Below are positions 48,938 to 60,226 of a DNA stretch of 64,000 nucleotides, piece by piece. A program made the translations under genes and the position numbers. Numbering within the stretch: the first letter of the stretch is position 1; each line of letters starts with the position of its first letter. Under the pieces are notes generated by a model. That model made no database searches. It worked only from the letters and a program-made list of their open reading frames with translations, and was not told the DNA's origin. The DNA is taken from assembly GCA_029207755.1 (NCBI GenBank), contig JARCOQ010000002.1:57577172-57641171 (forward strand). The letters run 5' to 3'. Source of the stretch: Chamaea fasciata. Its lineage: Eukaryota > Chordata > Aves > Passeriformes > Sylviidae.

Positions 48938-49459
48938 TGTGGGAAATAGGAAAGGTAAGAAGACTTTCAGAATTTGTTAAAGCAGGCCTCAGAAACAGAA
49001 AGAGCAGAGAACTTAGAGCTACCTGCAGCTGCAAAGCCTAAAAGTAGAGAAGATACAATAGTACAGCAAGCAAGGACATGAAACAATAGCTTGAGTTTTT
49101 AGGCTTGGCCAAGATAGACCTTAAAACTGCAGAAAAATTTGCGTAGCAAGACAGTAGAAGGTTTTAAGCCTAATAATGGAGTGTTGTGTATTGTTAATAG
49201 AAAGCATACGAGCAAGAATGGTTTGAAGCACATGTACGTGCTTTTAGTGATTGGCTAGAACAATCGTCTGTGTTTTAGCAACATGCTACTGGCTGGAAAA
49301 CTTTTAAAATGCCCTGTAACAAAGAGATATTTGGCTGCTGCTGGCAAGATGTGAGCTGTTGCCGTCTTTCAATTGTCTCACTTGCAGTGAGGCTGATGTT
49401 GCAATAAAGCTCAAGGAATGTATCCTGGCTGTCCTGTCCCCTATGTGCAAGCTTCAACA
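48938..49459 (+). mobile_element. Probable solo LTR of a second retrovirus family (522 bp)
   Basis: The proposed ends are TGTGGGAAATAGG and GTGCAAGCTTCAACA. It shows LTR anatomy: a TTTTAAAATG TATA-like box near 49301, an AATAAA at 49403-49408 about 100 bp downstream, and a short U5 ending CTGTCCTGTCCCCTATG...AACA. This compact arrangement is typical of bird class II-like (beta/alpha) LTRs. An exact 5- or 6-bp duplication is absent. The 8-bp flanks TAGCTCAC and TAGTGCAC agree at 6 of 8 positions. No internal viral genes are present. The exact left end is the least certain part. Confidence 0.55.
49403..49408 (+). promoter_or_regulatory. AATAAA polyadenylation signal of the probable LTR
   Basis: AATAAA lies within GTTGCAATAAAGCTCAAGG, about 50 bp before the proposed LTR end. 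Confidence 0.55.
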
Positions 49460-51649
49460 TAGTGCACTTTTTTCTCTCTTCTTAGAAGTCTCATAAGTAC
49501 ACCAAATCTGAAGATATTTTATTTACTGCATAGTGCATGTTCTCAATATCAACTGTGTTTACACCTCTCTCAAGTCATTGCATTATACACAGAACTGCCT
49601 CTAACCATTTAGGCTATTTAGCAGAAAAACAAGAACAAAAGAATTAAATAGTAACAAACACTCTTTCCCCATCACCTCCCTCCCAACAATTTATAGGTCC
49701 TTGGAAAAGAAAATATCCTCCTTAATTTTTGCTTAGTTTCTTCAAAATCAGTATCAAGGTAATTACTTTTCCTTTGATAAAGATTAAAGCCAAGCTCTTA
49801 GAGACCATGCTGAGTGTACTGCCGTATCTATTCTAACTGCCCAAGATCTGTAGCTACATCAGTGAATTACCTGACTGCCTTTATTATCCAAATTTCTATC
49901 AAAACTTTCTCTACTGTCATTCCGAGCGTTTATGCCATTTTTCTCAGCAGATTCTATTTCATTTCTCAGTAATGTTGCTATTCTTGCCTCCTGTTTTTTT
50001 CTTATCTGTGCCTTATATCCTGACACTTTAAATCATCATGCTCTGTATTGATTCACTTAAGTGCACTGTTCCACTCATTTTGTATTGCACATGTAAGTGA
50101 AAATCAACAAAAGTGTTTATGGGAAGTGAGGTGGACTGACAAATATGTCATTCTTCAGTTCTCAAGTTTTACCCTGATTAATGGGTGAGTGCTCAGCAAT
50201 ATGAATAACGATCGCTGGTTTCACAACTGTCCGTAGGTGCCTGGCTGAAGAGGATTTTGGTGCCTGAGTCCCTGGTGAAATCAATGAAAATTAGAATTGT
50301 TGTCCCTAACTAGCTTGGTATTCCTGTCTGCTGTAATAACCACCAATAGGACAGATACAAGTATCTCTATGATTTTTAAATATGTGTGAACAAAACTCAG
50401 CATCTTATAAATTTGCAATGAGTTATGAAATGAGAAGGATTGTTAAGAGCCTGATCCTTCAAAATCCTATGATTGTTTTGGTCTATAACAATAAATAAAT
50501 AGATAATTTTGTTGATTTTGATCACAGTTTTTCTTCTTGGGTTTTAGACTCTCATGTAGACAGTGTTTTTCTAGGAAGACTTCTCATACTGATTGTACCA
50601 CAGTGATGCAGTCTCATCATCACAAGACCCCAGAATCCTGCAATCTACAGTTCCTATGAGGAAATTAAGAACTTCATTGGATGAAGTATTACTGTGTTGT
50701 TGATGTGAAAGAAAATGTTCTATATACATTCCCTAAAGAAAAAGTAGGGGGAAGAAAAAAAAAGGTTATCATCTGACATTTACCCATGAAAAATGTCAAT
50801 ATCAAGGAAAACACACATTCCACATTCAGTAGATTTTGATGGAAATTTATCAAGTTATATTAAAAATCTCAAGATATTAAAACATCCTTCAGAGGACAGA
50901 GTAAAAATTCTAACCAGATAGGTTTATTTTAAAAAATGCAAAACCAGTATGTATGTAAAACAAGAGGAATGCTTTACTATATTAAGCAAAAAAACTGTTT
51001 GTTTTCCTAAAAAAGCTTGGTTTTCTCATCTAATTTCACATTTCTTTTAATCTGTCAAATTAGTTTGCAAGGATTGCCATTCTTAATTTTTCACTGAGTA
51101 TTGGTAATATACTGCCATACTTTTTTCCTCAGGATAGGAAGTAATTGCTGTTTCAGGGTTATTTTCTAAAATTCTTATTTTTAGGTATCTCTTATAGTTG
51201 CATTTGGTTTTGTTCACTACAGAGGCACATATCATTTAATACATTGAACACCTGCAACATGTTTGACCTGGGGTAGTAAAACAGCAACCATAAGATGCAT
51301 GCTCCTGATGCAGCAACATAAATATATTACTGACTATTAAATGTAAACATTTATCTCCAGAGTTACTGTTGCATGGTATCTTACTTTCCACAGCTATTTA
51401 TAGTTCTATATTAAAGGTCTCTCACAAAAAGAGAGAGACCTTTTTATAGCTATCAACTTTTTAAGTGAAGATCACTATATTACCCTACTCTGAGACAAAT
51501 AATTTCTCAGAAAAAAAAAAAAAAAAGTCATTTCTAATACAACTTCATCAACAAAAAATGGTATTTTTGGTTGACTATTCCATTTTTTTATGTTACACCC
51601 AGTCCTTAATACCTGTGAAAAGTGAGTTAAAAAGAGATGCAAAAATATA
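49460..51649. other. AT-rich single-copy sequence
   Basis: No gene or repeat family. The perfect stem-loop at 51413-51443 is listed separately. Confidence 0.4.
51413..51443. other. Perfect 11-bp stem-loop followed by T5
   Basis: AAAGGTCTCTC (51413-51423) and GAGAGACCTTT (51433-51443) are exact reverse complements across a 9-nt loop, and the right arm runs into a T5 tract. No known small RNA is recognised. Confidence 0.88.
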
Positions 51650-51822
51650 ATGGGGTGCCCATAGAGATGGTGGGTGCCCCATCCCTGTAAACATTCAAGG
51701 CCAGGTTACATGGGGCTCTGAGCAATGAGATGTAGTTGAAGACGTCCCTGTTCATTGCATTGGGGTTGGGCCAGATGGCATTTAAAGGTCCCTTTCAACC
51801 CACACCATCCATTCTGTGAACT
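51650..51822 (+). mobile_element. CR1 LINE 3' end, short, plus strand
   Basis: In order: GGTGGGTGCCCCATCCCTGT, AACATTCAAGGCCAGGTTAC, ATGGGGCTCTGAGCAATGAG, GGGGTTGGGCCAGATGGC, AAAGGTCCCTTTCAACCCAC and ACCATCCATTCTGTGA. These are the CR1 3' UTR and terminus. Fewer than 180 bp remain. Confidence 0.92.
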
Positions 51823-54707
51823 TAAAAATATTCTACGCCTAGACAGAGAAGATGTAAACAGCTACAACTACTGTTATGAAATAGGAGGCCCAAAGGATTA
51901 CTTCACTTCCCTGTGGTGTTCTGTTGCTGAAAAACTCATGTTTATGCAGTAAGAACAGCTTCAACTCCAAGAAAGATCAGAGTAGCTGTTTAGTTAGTAG
52001 CTGAATCATCTTTCAGAAGCAGCTTCCTGTTTTTGTCAGTGTTAGGGTTAAAGTGTGGGCTGAGCTTCTGTTTTCTCCCCCAGGATCTACTTGCAGATGT
52101 TTCAACCTTTGTAGAAGTTATAAAAGTAAGTAATACCTCAGTTGCACTGCTCACTGCTTCCAGAAGCTTGCAACAATAGAGCATCTTTGTGCATTGGCTT
52201 CTTGCCTCCAAAAAAGGGTGGCCCACTTTCGAATTGGTCCTTGGTCTCATACTCTCTTCTGAAATATGATAGATATTTCTTTAGAAGAAAGTATTTTATG
52301 TTAGTCCAATAACTCTACAGTAGTCCCTAAAAGCTTAATTTCATTTTATTTAGTTCATATTTGTTTGAGATTTTTGGCTGAAATATATAGGCTACACCAG
52401 CTTAATAATTTACATTCAGCAGCTGCTCCTCCATTAATGTAGTGAACTCCTAACACAGTCTACTGCAAGAAAACAAAATTTACTGTAAATTTCAAAGGAA
52501 AAATGTGCATGTAATCTTCATTATTTGGCAAATTAGCTGTGTCAGGAATAAATGTCTGGGCTGTACCTTACTCTGTTATGTCTGCTTTATTTAATAATGT
52601 GTGTTTGAGCCTTCTGGAAATGCCAAATACCCATTTAAAGTTCATGTTTGTGATCATGAAAAAGTATCAAATACATATCCATTTTTCTAAGGAGATGATG
52701 CCAGCAAAACATACAGTTAAATCTTCTGTATTTCTTTCTTTCTGTTGTTAATTCCACATTTCTCCACTTATTTCCTGGAACAAAGCTGTTTTCTTCATTG
52801 ACCTTAGAGTTATACCAGATTCAGAACATGAAGAGTTAACTCATTTCCTTAATATATTCCCTTCTCTTTTTTTATCACCTCTCCTTACGGTCACTGGTCT
52901 TTATGTCAGCTCGTTTCTCTTATGCTATGCCTTTAATACACTTACCCTGCCACTTACATGACTGCTCATCTTCCTCTGTCACTTCTTCTAAGTCTAAAAA
53001 CAGTCATGTGTGCCATCAGTGAAGCTCACATATTCATTTCTCATTTGGAGGCAGGCTGTTATTTTTTTCTAAAATCTGATCCCTTAGCACTAGAGCCAAC
53101 CAGTTCTTGCAGTAATAATTTCCCACATTCTCCCCTCTAAAGAGGATTAATCCTATCTTTAATACTTCTTTTCCCTTCCTCTGATAAATCATAGGGGAAA
53201 AGGCTGTTTTGTGGTCAGCACTCCTCAGGCTGGCAACCCTGCAATGTGGTTCAATTTCTTTTTCCTTCTTTTAAATGCACAGGTGCTGTATTATGGTTAG
53301 ACTCTACAAGCAATAAATCCCTTTACAGCCAAATTGGTAGGGGAAGATATTTTTTGTTTTGACATTTAACTGGTACTGGAAAAGTACACATTTTGTTGCA
53401 GATTTTTCTGACTGACTGCTAGCAGCAGCTCATCATTTTTCTGTACCTCAGTTCCAAGTCAATAACAGAATAAAAATATTTTCTTCTTCTCATCTTTTCT
53501 CAGAATGTTCACAGAAAAAATCCACTTTATCTCAAATAACTACTAGTTAAAACTAGAAATCAAGTATTAAATATTAAATACAATTATCTGCTCATTTCTC
53601 AGGGAAAATAGCAGCCGTGGTCTTTTCTGCCTAGTTTTCTTGAAGCAGTTTTAGAGTAATGAGTAGAAGAATACTATTCTTCCTTTTTTTTTTGACACAG
53701 AAGAGTTATATGAAGATACTTCTTTCACAAAATAATCCTTACCCTTTTCCACAAAAAAATGAAAAAAAGTTTAAATAACCTTTTAAATGAAATATTGCAA
53801 TAATTCAGCACTTTAAGGATGAAAGTGCAGTTTTCTAAAAGGTCAGTTCAGTTCCTGAAAATGTTTTCAGTTTAGACAACACATTATGAACTCTGTAGTA
53901 TCTAGTAGAAATTTTCAGCACCACTAACAATGGGAAGTAAATTCCAGACACTCACAGTAAGATGGCAATGTGGTGACATTTGATGCTTGAATATGTGTGC
54001 TTTGAGTTATTGCAAGAACCAGCCCGCTGAGGGGAGAGAACCTTTCCCTAGCTGACTGCATGAATTGTAGATATAGGTGAAAAATAAAACCAGAACATGT
54101 TAAAAAGTGATTGCAAGCCATCAGCCTGCCTGACAGTTTCCCCCACCCTCATTTAGCAAACAAGAATTTAGATTTATCAAATTAATAAATCCCAATGAAA
54201 CCAATAATCTCACATTTTCTGTACAATTTTATTTGACAGATCTTTATCTTTTCCTTCCAGTGAGCCACTACCATTATGTTTTATTTTCCAGATGTATGTC
54301 CTTGCTCTTTTAAAACTGCAGCAGTTCCACTACGTAGTAAAGCTATAAATTTATAGAACTTTCTTCTAAAGTGCCTGCTTGTTTCATAATTCCACTTCCA
54401 TATCTTTAGTTGTTCCAAAATATATTGAACTGTCAGCATGAGGGTCAGGAGATTAGAACACTTTGTAGCTTCTCTGCCACTGCCTTTGTTAAACCTGGAA
54501 AATAAGCTACACTACCAAGGGAGTGATGAAATAAAGGATGCATAGAGTCACAAATGCATAAAAATTTTAACCACTGTATACCACAGACATTTCTTAAGAG
54601 ACAGAGTGCTATATCCACATGTATTGACTTTGGACACCTACCAGCAAACTGTTCTAATTAAAATTTGTGAAGAATATAAAACTGCACACAAAGGTTTTGC
54701 AATTAAA
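51823..54707. other. AT-rich single-copy sequence
   Basis: No recognised gene, RNA or repeat family in 2.9 kb. Confidence 0.4.
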
Positions 54708-54747
54708 CCCCCCCCCAAAAAAAAAAAAACCAAACAAGAACAAAAAC

Positions 54748-54778
<31 letters not shown>

Positions 54779-54828
54779 AAAAAAAAAACAAAACCACAAA
54801 AAACAAACAGACACACACACAAAAAAAG
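54708..54828. repeat. A/C-rich low-complexity tract after C9
   Basis: C9, A13, then AAAAC/AAAAAC units and a short AC run. It is similar in kind to the tracts at 4268, 47846 and 56988. Confidence 0.92.
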
Positions 54829-55930
54829 TTACTCCCTGCTCTCAGAGTTACTGTCTCAAATAATCACCTGCCTTTTGACCTTGATATATTTCACCCATTG
54901 TCTGACCCTGGTTTACTGTAAGTTAGTTTAAATTTCATTTAATCATTTACTTTTACCTGGAAATCAGCAAACCTCATGGGGCTTTCTTGGAATTTTTTGA
55001 GTCCTCTCTGGTTTTCATAATATTGAAGGCAAATATTACATGTTTTCTTATAATTTCCTAGGAAACAGACAGAATGAATATAAAATATGTGGCAGAACTC
55101 CTCAAAGGATGAAAGATCATAGGATAATATTTACTAATATCTAACTTCAGTTTATACTTAAAAATATGTTTATACTGACAGATAAAACTCACCCTTTCAA
55201 ATTAGAACAATTTTATGAATGAAATTAGAAATCCATAACAAGGTATGAAGAGGAATGGCTTTGTATTTGTGGGAGACCCAATACTAAAATATTGTCAGAG
55301 AGACAGAACATTCATGATGGACCTTTTTCAAGCCCAAGAGATGAAGGTGTTCTAAGAGGCAAGGAGAAAGGGAAATTGTGAACATTTTAGCTTATTTTCA
55401 GGTCTATGTGACTTTGTGGTGACAATCCAAGATTTGTTATTTATGAAGCTTCACAAAACCTCTAAAGCCGCTGCCTTATTTCTGGAACATTTTTTGGTTC
55501 ACAGTTTGTCTAAAAATTATGAAGCTCACAGTCCAAGTTCACTGGTAAAAACTTAGGGGTAACCAGGAAAATTACAAATCAAAATTTACTCTTGAATATA
55601 CTTATCAGGCATCTGTCTACAGTTGTACCGTGTGAAGCACCGGTCACAGTCCACCTCAAACAAATCAGAATCTTCTGAAAATACCTCTCCACTTTGAGGA
55701 AAGCATCCAAGTCACAACACAGACAAATGACTGTCAGTGCTTCCCTCCATTATTTATCTAGGCTTGGGGAAAACTCTTTATGAGTGGTTATTCTACAATG
55801 AACTTCAGCTATTTTCCTGTTTCTCTTACTTTGTTTTTTTAATTTTTGTTGTCTCCTCTTGTTGAAACATTTACAAATGTAAAACAATAAAAATTATAAG
55901 AATTAGAATTCATTAAAAGAATGAGACTTA

Positions 55931-55963
55931 GAAATCACACACTGAAAAAAGATGTGTGATTTC
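55931..55963. other. Perfect 11-bp stem-loop
   Basis: GAAATCACACA (55931-55941) and TGTGTGATTTC (55953-55963) are exact reverse complements across an 11-nt A-rich loop. No RNA family is recognised. Confidence 0.88.
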
Positions 55964-56504
55964 CCAGTTAGCTTAGTGTTTTCATGTCAAGTTCTGCGAG
56001 GGAGGAAGGATGACAAAGCCAAGTTCTTACCTAAATTCATATCTTATTCGTACTCCTAGAAAACTCTCTGAAAATGCTTAAATATAACACATCTATTTTT
56101 TGGCACAGTTTTCACAAGATAAAGCTTAATTTTTTAAGGAATATTTTTACATCTCCATCATCTTGATCATCTTGAAGAGATGACATTGCCTTTTTATTTG
56201 TATTTGAGTATTTTCCTGAACACACCCATTAAGAACAATTCTGCAGAGGCACCCTTTTTAGCCCAAGGCTTTGAAGAAGTCACCTTTCTCAGAATTGTAA
56301 CTTCAGCGTCTAGCTCAGATCTGTCCATGACACAATTGTAACACTTCAGACAATCATTTCCAGACTTATTCCTTGCCTGTATCTAATTCCTAGCAGGAGG
56401 TCCTCGTAAAAATCCCTGTGGTTGATATTTCCACTTTATTCAGTATACATATTCTCCAACCCTTTTTGTCTCTAGTACCTAAACACAGGTGAATCATGAT
56501 TCAT

Positions 56505-56544
56505 TTTTGATTTAAATTTGTCAATTTTGATTTGAATTCGTCAC
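56505..56544. repeat. 20-bp imperfect tandem duplication
   Basis: TTTTGATTTAAATTTGTCAA is followed at once by TTTTGATTTGAATTCGTCAC, with three mismatches in 20. Confidence 0.8.
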
Positions 56545-56987
56545 TTTATATTTTCCAATTGACTCATACAGATATGTGCTAAGGATAGATATATGTACTT
56601 TGAGATCCAGTTTTTGAGTAAACTGAAGGTGAAGAGAGAAAGCCTTTCAACTTGCTGGATAGATTGGAAGCGACCAGAGAGAGAGAAACAGGATTTGTAC
56701 TGCAGCAATTTAATAATGTATTCTACTCTGAAAATTATGTATTTTACACATAAATCCCTGCAAGCACAATGAGTGTGCCTTGCAAGTAACAGATTTTCTG
56801 CAGGATAGGAAGCTCTGAATATTTTAAGAACAGAAAGCTGTTCTTATTTACATTTTGATTCTAATTTTTTTTTAATTGTCAATTTTCAAAAGGTTAGCAT
56901 GTATTTTGGTCCTTTCATCCTTTTCATTTTATTTCTTTCTTCCTTACTGATTTTCAATGGGACATCTCCAAACAAAGAAAAGTATAC

Positions 56988-57088
56988 ATGCACACACAAA
57001 AACCCAAAGAAACAAAAAAACACACAGAAAAATACCCCAACAAACATACCAAAATACCAACCAACCAACCCAACAAAAAAAACCCAGA
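56988..57088. repeat. A/C-rich low-complexity tract
   Basis: ACACAAAAACCC, CCAACAAACATACC and CAACCAACCAACCC words make up about 100 bp. Frames across it are not proteins. Confidence 0.88.
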
Positions 57089-58633
57089 CAGCCAATCAAA
57101 GAGACTTAGGAAATTGTCTATGATATTATTTGCCTTTACTATCCCATCAGGAAATAGTAATTTCAACAGTGTAAGGCAGATATTACCAAATAAGTGCACA
57201 TGTAAAGATTTTTAGTATCCCATTAGGCACCTATCTAATACAAAACTAGAGAATATCTCTCTTCTTGTTCCGTTCAAATACTGAGACAAACAAATTATAC
57301 CAGTCAGTTTAAACCTCAGGACCTGATCCAGGCAGGCAGAACAGTGCATAAGTTTTCTCAAAGTGTAGAGAATAGCAAAACTAAAAGCACCCCAAAGGGA
57401 GGGAAATTGTCACCAGGAGTTCATGTAGAGAGAAAAAAAAGAGAGTACTCAAAAGTGACTTCTGAGGCCTTAGCAGAAGAAAGGATCTAAAGCTATTGCA
57501 CTTAACTTTTGACCTGGCATTACAGTCCTTTGAGACCTCTACCTTCTGGATGAAGGGGAAAAAAAAAGAAAAGGTAGGTCTTAGTCTCACATGGACAAAT
57601 AAGACTACTACATTCTTCAATTCTGTGACCTTGGCTATGTGATTTTCCTTGTTGGGTAAAATAAGCAGCAGCAATATATTCATACAAAGAAGATGTCAAA
57701 GTTCAGGCAGTAGTGAAATAATCTGGATTTTTTATATATTTAGTCTTCTAAATAATGCAGATTTCTAGCTACCAGGAATTTTTTAAAGCAGTATTATTCT
57801 CAAATCACAATTATAAGAGGCCAAAAGTCTTCCAACATCCACTAAAGTACTTTATTTTAGACATATAAATAGTTTTAGAAATCTGTCTCACTGAAAATTA
57901 TTTCTGAGACTGCAGCTCAGCTTTCATTTGGGTATTTGTTTATATGTAATCTGGGCTTTTCTTTTTAAGTAATTGTGTGATCCACAGGCAACACACTATT
58001 TATCAAGATATCTAATCTTACTTACATAATGTAGTCCATTAATCCATTAATGTGAGCTTATCTTATTCTACTCAAACTAAAGAAATGCTAAAGATACCTG
58101 GTTGGAATTTTGATTCTGCTGTAGTTAGTTTACTTCAGTAGATTGCAAACAGTTTCCATGTGCTTGTGCAAAAACTTGTGCCCTGTATTTCTTTAATTTC
58201 CTTAATTTAACATTTTTTCTTCGTCTGGAATTCAAAGTTTTTCTTTCTCAACAAAAACAGGAGATCAATATTTTTTATTTTCTATGTATATAGTTTATGT
58301 TTAATTCACTAAGCTATTATATCAAGTCATAACTTATATCAGACTTTTAGGTACCAATAAGAGGCTTTTATTATCTCTACAAGTATGAAAGAAAAGGGGG
58401 AAGAAGACATGCCCTGTTGCCTAATAGTACCTCATGCTAGAACAAAATTCAATATGAGATTTATGCTTGAGAGTTGTCAGTTATGCTGCCGATTCAAAGG
58501 CATGTCCTGCTCAAACTAGAATTATAATGTTAAAAAAATAAAAAAAGGTGGAAGATTTTGGTTCGGTCTCTTAAAATAACTCTCTTCGAAGCCCAAAACT
58601 TGTGATAAGCATCAGTTCCATCTGAGATGATGG

Positions 58634-58868
58634 TCACAGAATCACATAATGTTTAAGATTAGAAGGGAGCACTGCAGGTCAGTGTAGTCCAACCTCCCTG
58701 CTCAAGCACAGCTCCCTAAAGTACATCACTCTGGACTGTGCTTTGGATGTCTCCAGGGAAGGACATATTGCCTGAATCTCTGGGGAATCTGCACAAGTGC
58801 TCCATCATCCTCATGGGAAAGGATTTTTAAGGTTAAAATGGAACTTCCTGGTCCTCTTTGTTCATGGG
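58634..58868 (-). mobile_element. CR1 LINE 3' end, minus strand, cut by an LTR
   Basis: In plus-strand order it reads CACAGAATCACATAATGTTT, GATTAGAAGGGAGCACTGCA, GTAGTCCAACCTCCCTGCTC, AAAGTACATCACTCTGGACT, GGATGTCTCCAGGGAAGG and AATGGAACTTCCTGG. This is the complement of a CR1 3' region. It stops where the LTR starts at 58869. The expected next CR1 block (the TGTGCCCATTGCC region) is not found right of the LTR, so the rest was lost or the copy ended here. Confidence 0.85.
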
Positions 58869-59439
58869 TGTGCTGGTTTTGGTTGGGGCAGAGTTAATTT
58901 TCTTCACAGTGGCTGGTATGGGGCTGTTTTTTGGATTTGTGCTGAACACAGGGTTTGTAATACAGAGATGTTTTTGTTATTCCTGGGCAGGGCTTACACA
59001 GAGCCAAGGCCTTTTCTCTCTTCATAGTGCCACACTGGGGAGGAGGCTGGGGGTGTAAGGGGGGTTGGGAGAAGACACAGCTGGGACAGGTGGCACAAAC
59101 TGACCAGAGAGACCATGCAGACCATGTGACCTCATGCTCAGTATATACAATGCGGGGGGAAAAAGGAAAGGCATCGTTTGGAGTGATGGCGTTTGTTCTT
59201 CCAAGTAACCATTACACATGATGGGGCCCTGTTCTCCTCGACACGGCTGCACACCTGCCTGTCCATTCCTTGATTTGTTTTGCTAGGGTGTGCAGCTTTT
59301 GCTTTCCCTATTAAATTGTCTTTATCTTAACCCATGAGTTTTCTGGCTTTTACCCTTCCAGCGCTCTCTGATCCTACTAGTGGGGAGTGAGTGAGTGTCT
59401 GTGTGGGGCTTGGTTGTAGGCTGGGGTTAAACCACAACA
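58869..59439 (+). mobile_element. Solo LTR of the TGTGCTGG bird class, plus strand (571 bp)
   Basis: It starts TGTGCTGGTTTTGGTTGGG and ends GGGGTTAAACCACAACA. In order it has AGAGTTAATTTTCTTCACAG, TTTTTTGGATTTGTGCTGAA, GAGCCAAGGCCTTTTCTC, a TATA-like GTATATACAA at 59141, GGAGTGATGGCGTTTGTTC, ATTAAA at 59310, and the U5 block TTTATCTTAACCCATGAG. These are hallmarks of a common bird ERV LTR. No gag, pol or env flanks it. The 5-bp flanks ATGGG and GTTGG match at only three positions, so the duplication is decayed or lost. It belongs to the same class as 47788-48512, in opposite orientation. Confidence 0.88.
59310..59315 (+). promoter_or_regulatory. ATTAAA polyadenylation signal of the LTR
   Basis: The element lies in CCCTATTAAATTGTCTTTA, in the position seen for this LTR class. 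Confidence 0.6.
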
Positions 59440-59486
59440 GTTGGGTTCATTGAATCAAAGAGAAAAGTTACTTTATTATTGAAAGC
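59440..59486. other. Short junction sequence between LTR and CR1
   Basis: AT-rich filler. It is not recognised as part of either element. Confidence 0.5.
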
Positions 59487-59545
59487 TTGAACTCCATGTC
59501 TGTGGGTCTCTTCCAGCTCAACATATTCTGGAATTCTGTATCCAA
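59487..59545 (+). mobile_element. Isolated CR1 3' terminus in flipped orientation
   Basis: CTTGAACTCCATGTCTGTGG, GTCTCTTCCAGCTCAACATA and TTCTGGAATTCTGTA read as the sense CR1 terminus, including two copies of an 8-bp ATTCTGNA-type tail repeat. It is joined directly to a minus-strand CR1 that lacks exactly this terminus. It may be a micro-inversion or a separate very short insertion. Confidence 0.65.
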
Positions 59546-60226
59546 CTTCCAGCCCTGCAAAGCGCCATCCCCAGGAGTCACATCATGCGCCTGAGAGCAT
59601 TGTACAAACACTTCTTGAACTCTGTCAGCCTGGTGCTGTGACCACTTCCCTGGGGAGCCTGTTCCAGTGCCCAGCCACCCTCTGGGTGAATAACCTTTTT
59701 CTAATATCCAGATTAAACATCCTCTGACACAGCTTCCGGCCGTTCCCTGGGCTCCTGTCACTACCACCACAGAGAAGAGATCGGTGTCTGCTCCTCCTCT
59801 TCCCCTCACAAAGAAATTGTAGATTTCTATGAGGTCTCTCCTCAGTCTCCTCCAGGCTGAACAGAACAAGTGACCTCAGCTGCTCTTAATAGGGCTTCCC
59901 CTCAAGGCCCTCCACCATTGTCCTTGCCCTCCTTTGGACACTCCCTAGCAGTTTAATGTCTTTCTTACGTTGTGGCACTCAAACCAGCCCACAGGACTGG
60001 AGGTGAGGCTGCCCCAGCTCAGAGCAGAGTGGGACAATCCCCTCCCTTGCCTGGCTGGTGATGCTGTGCCTGTTCCACCCCAGAACAAAGTTGTCCCTCC
60101 TGGCTGCCATGGCACTGCTGACTCTGTTCAGCTTGCCACTGACCAGCACCCCCAGATCCCTTTCTGTGGCACTGCTTTCCAGCATCTCTTTCCCAATCTG
60201 TAAAAACATCCAGGGCTGCTCCATAA
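59546..60226 (-). mobile_element. CR1 LINE fragment with reverse-transcriptase tail, minus strand
   Basis: On the plus strand in order: CTGAGAGCATTGTACAAACA, CTTCTTGAACTCTGTCAGCC, CTTCCCTGGGGAGCCTGTTC, CAGTGCCCAGCCACCCTCTG, CACCACAGAGAAGAGATCGG, GTCTCTCCTCAGTCTCCTCC, CCTCCTTTGGACACTCC, and AGATCCCTTTCTGTGGCACT. This is a well-preserved minus-strand CR1 covering the 3' UTR and the end of ORF2. It belongs to a different CR1 subfamily from the copy at 58634, since the 3' UTR words differ. Confidence 0.92.
59979..60224 (-). pseudogene. Relic of the CR1 ORF2 reverse-transcriptase C-terminus
   Basis: The minus-strand frame has about 81 codons and keeps ESSATERDLGVLVSGKLN, a degraded AMAARRDNFVLG, RHSITSQAREGIVPLCSEL and GQPHLQSC. 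In this subfamily these correspond to the end of the CR1 reverse-transcriptase protein. It lacks the endonuclease and catalytic parts and cannot be functional. Confidence 0.75.

Larger units (their letters stand above)
54829..58633. other. AT-rich single-copy sequence
   Basis: No gene or dispersed repeat is recognised. It contains a perfect stem-loop (55931-55963), a 14-bp palindrome TGAATCATGATTCA (56490-56503), a 20-bp imperfect tandem duplication (56505-56544) and a low-complexity tract (56988-57088). Confidence 0.4.

Noticed and set aside
47788..59439. One provirus bounded by the two LTRs of the same class
   Set aside because: The LTRs are in opposite orientation and no gag, pol or env similarity was seen between them.
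59468..59869. 133-codon minus-strand open frame
   Set aside because: It falls in the 3' UTR and end region of a minus-strand CR1. It is not in the ORF2 frame, which is at 59979-60224.
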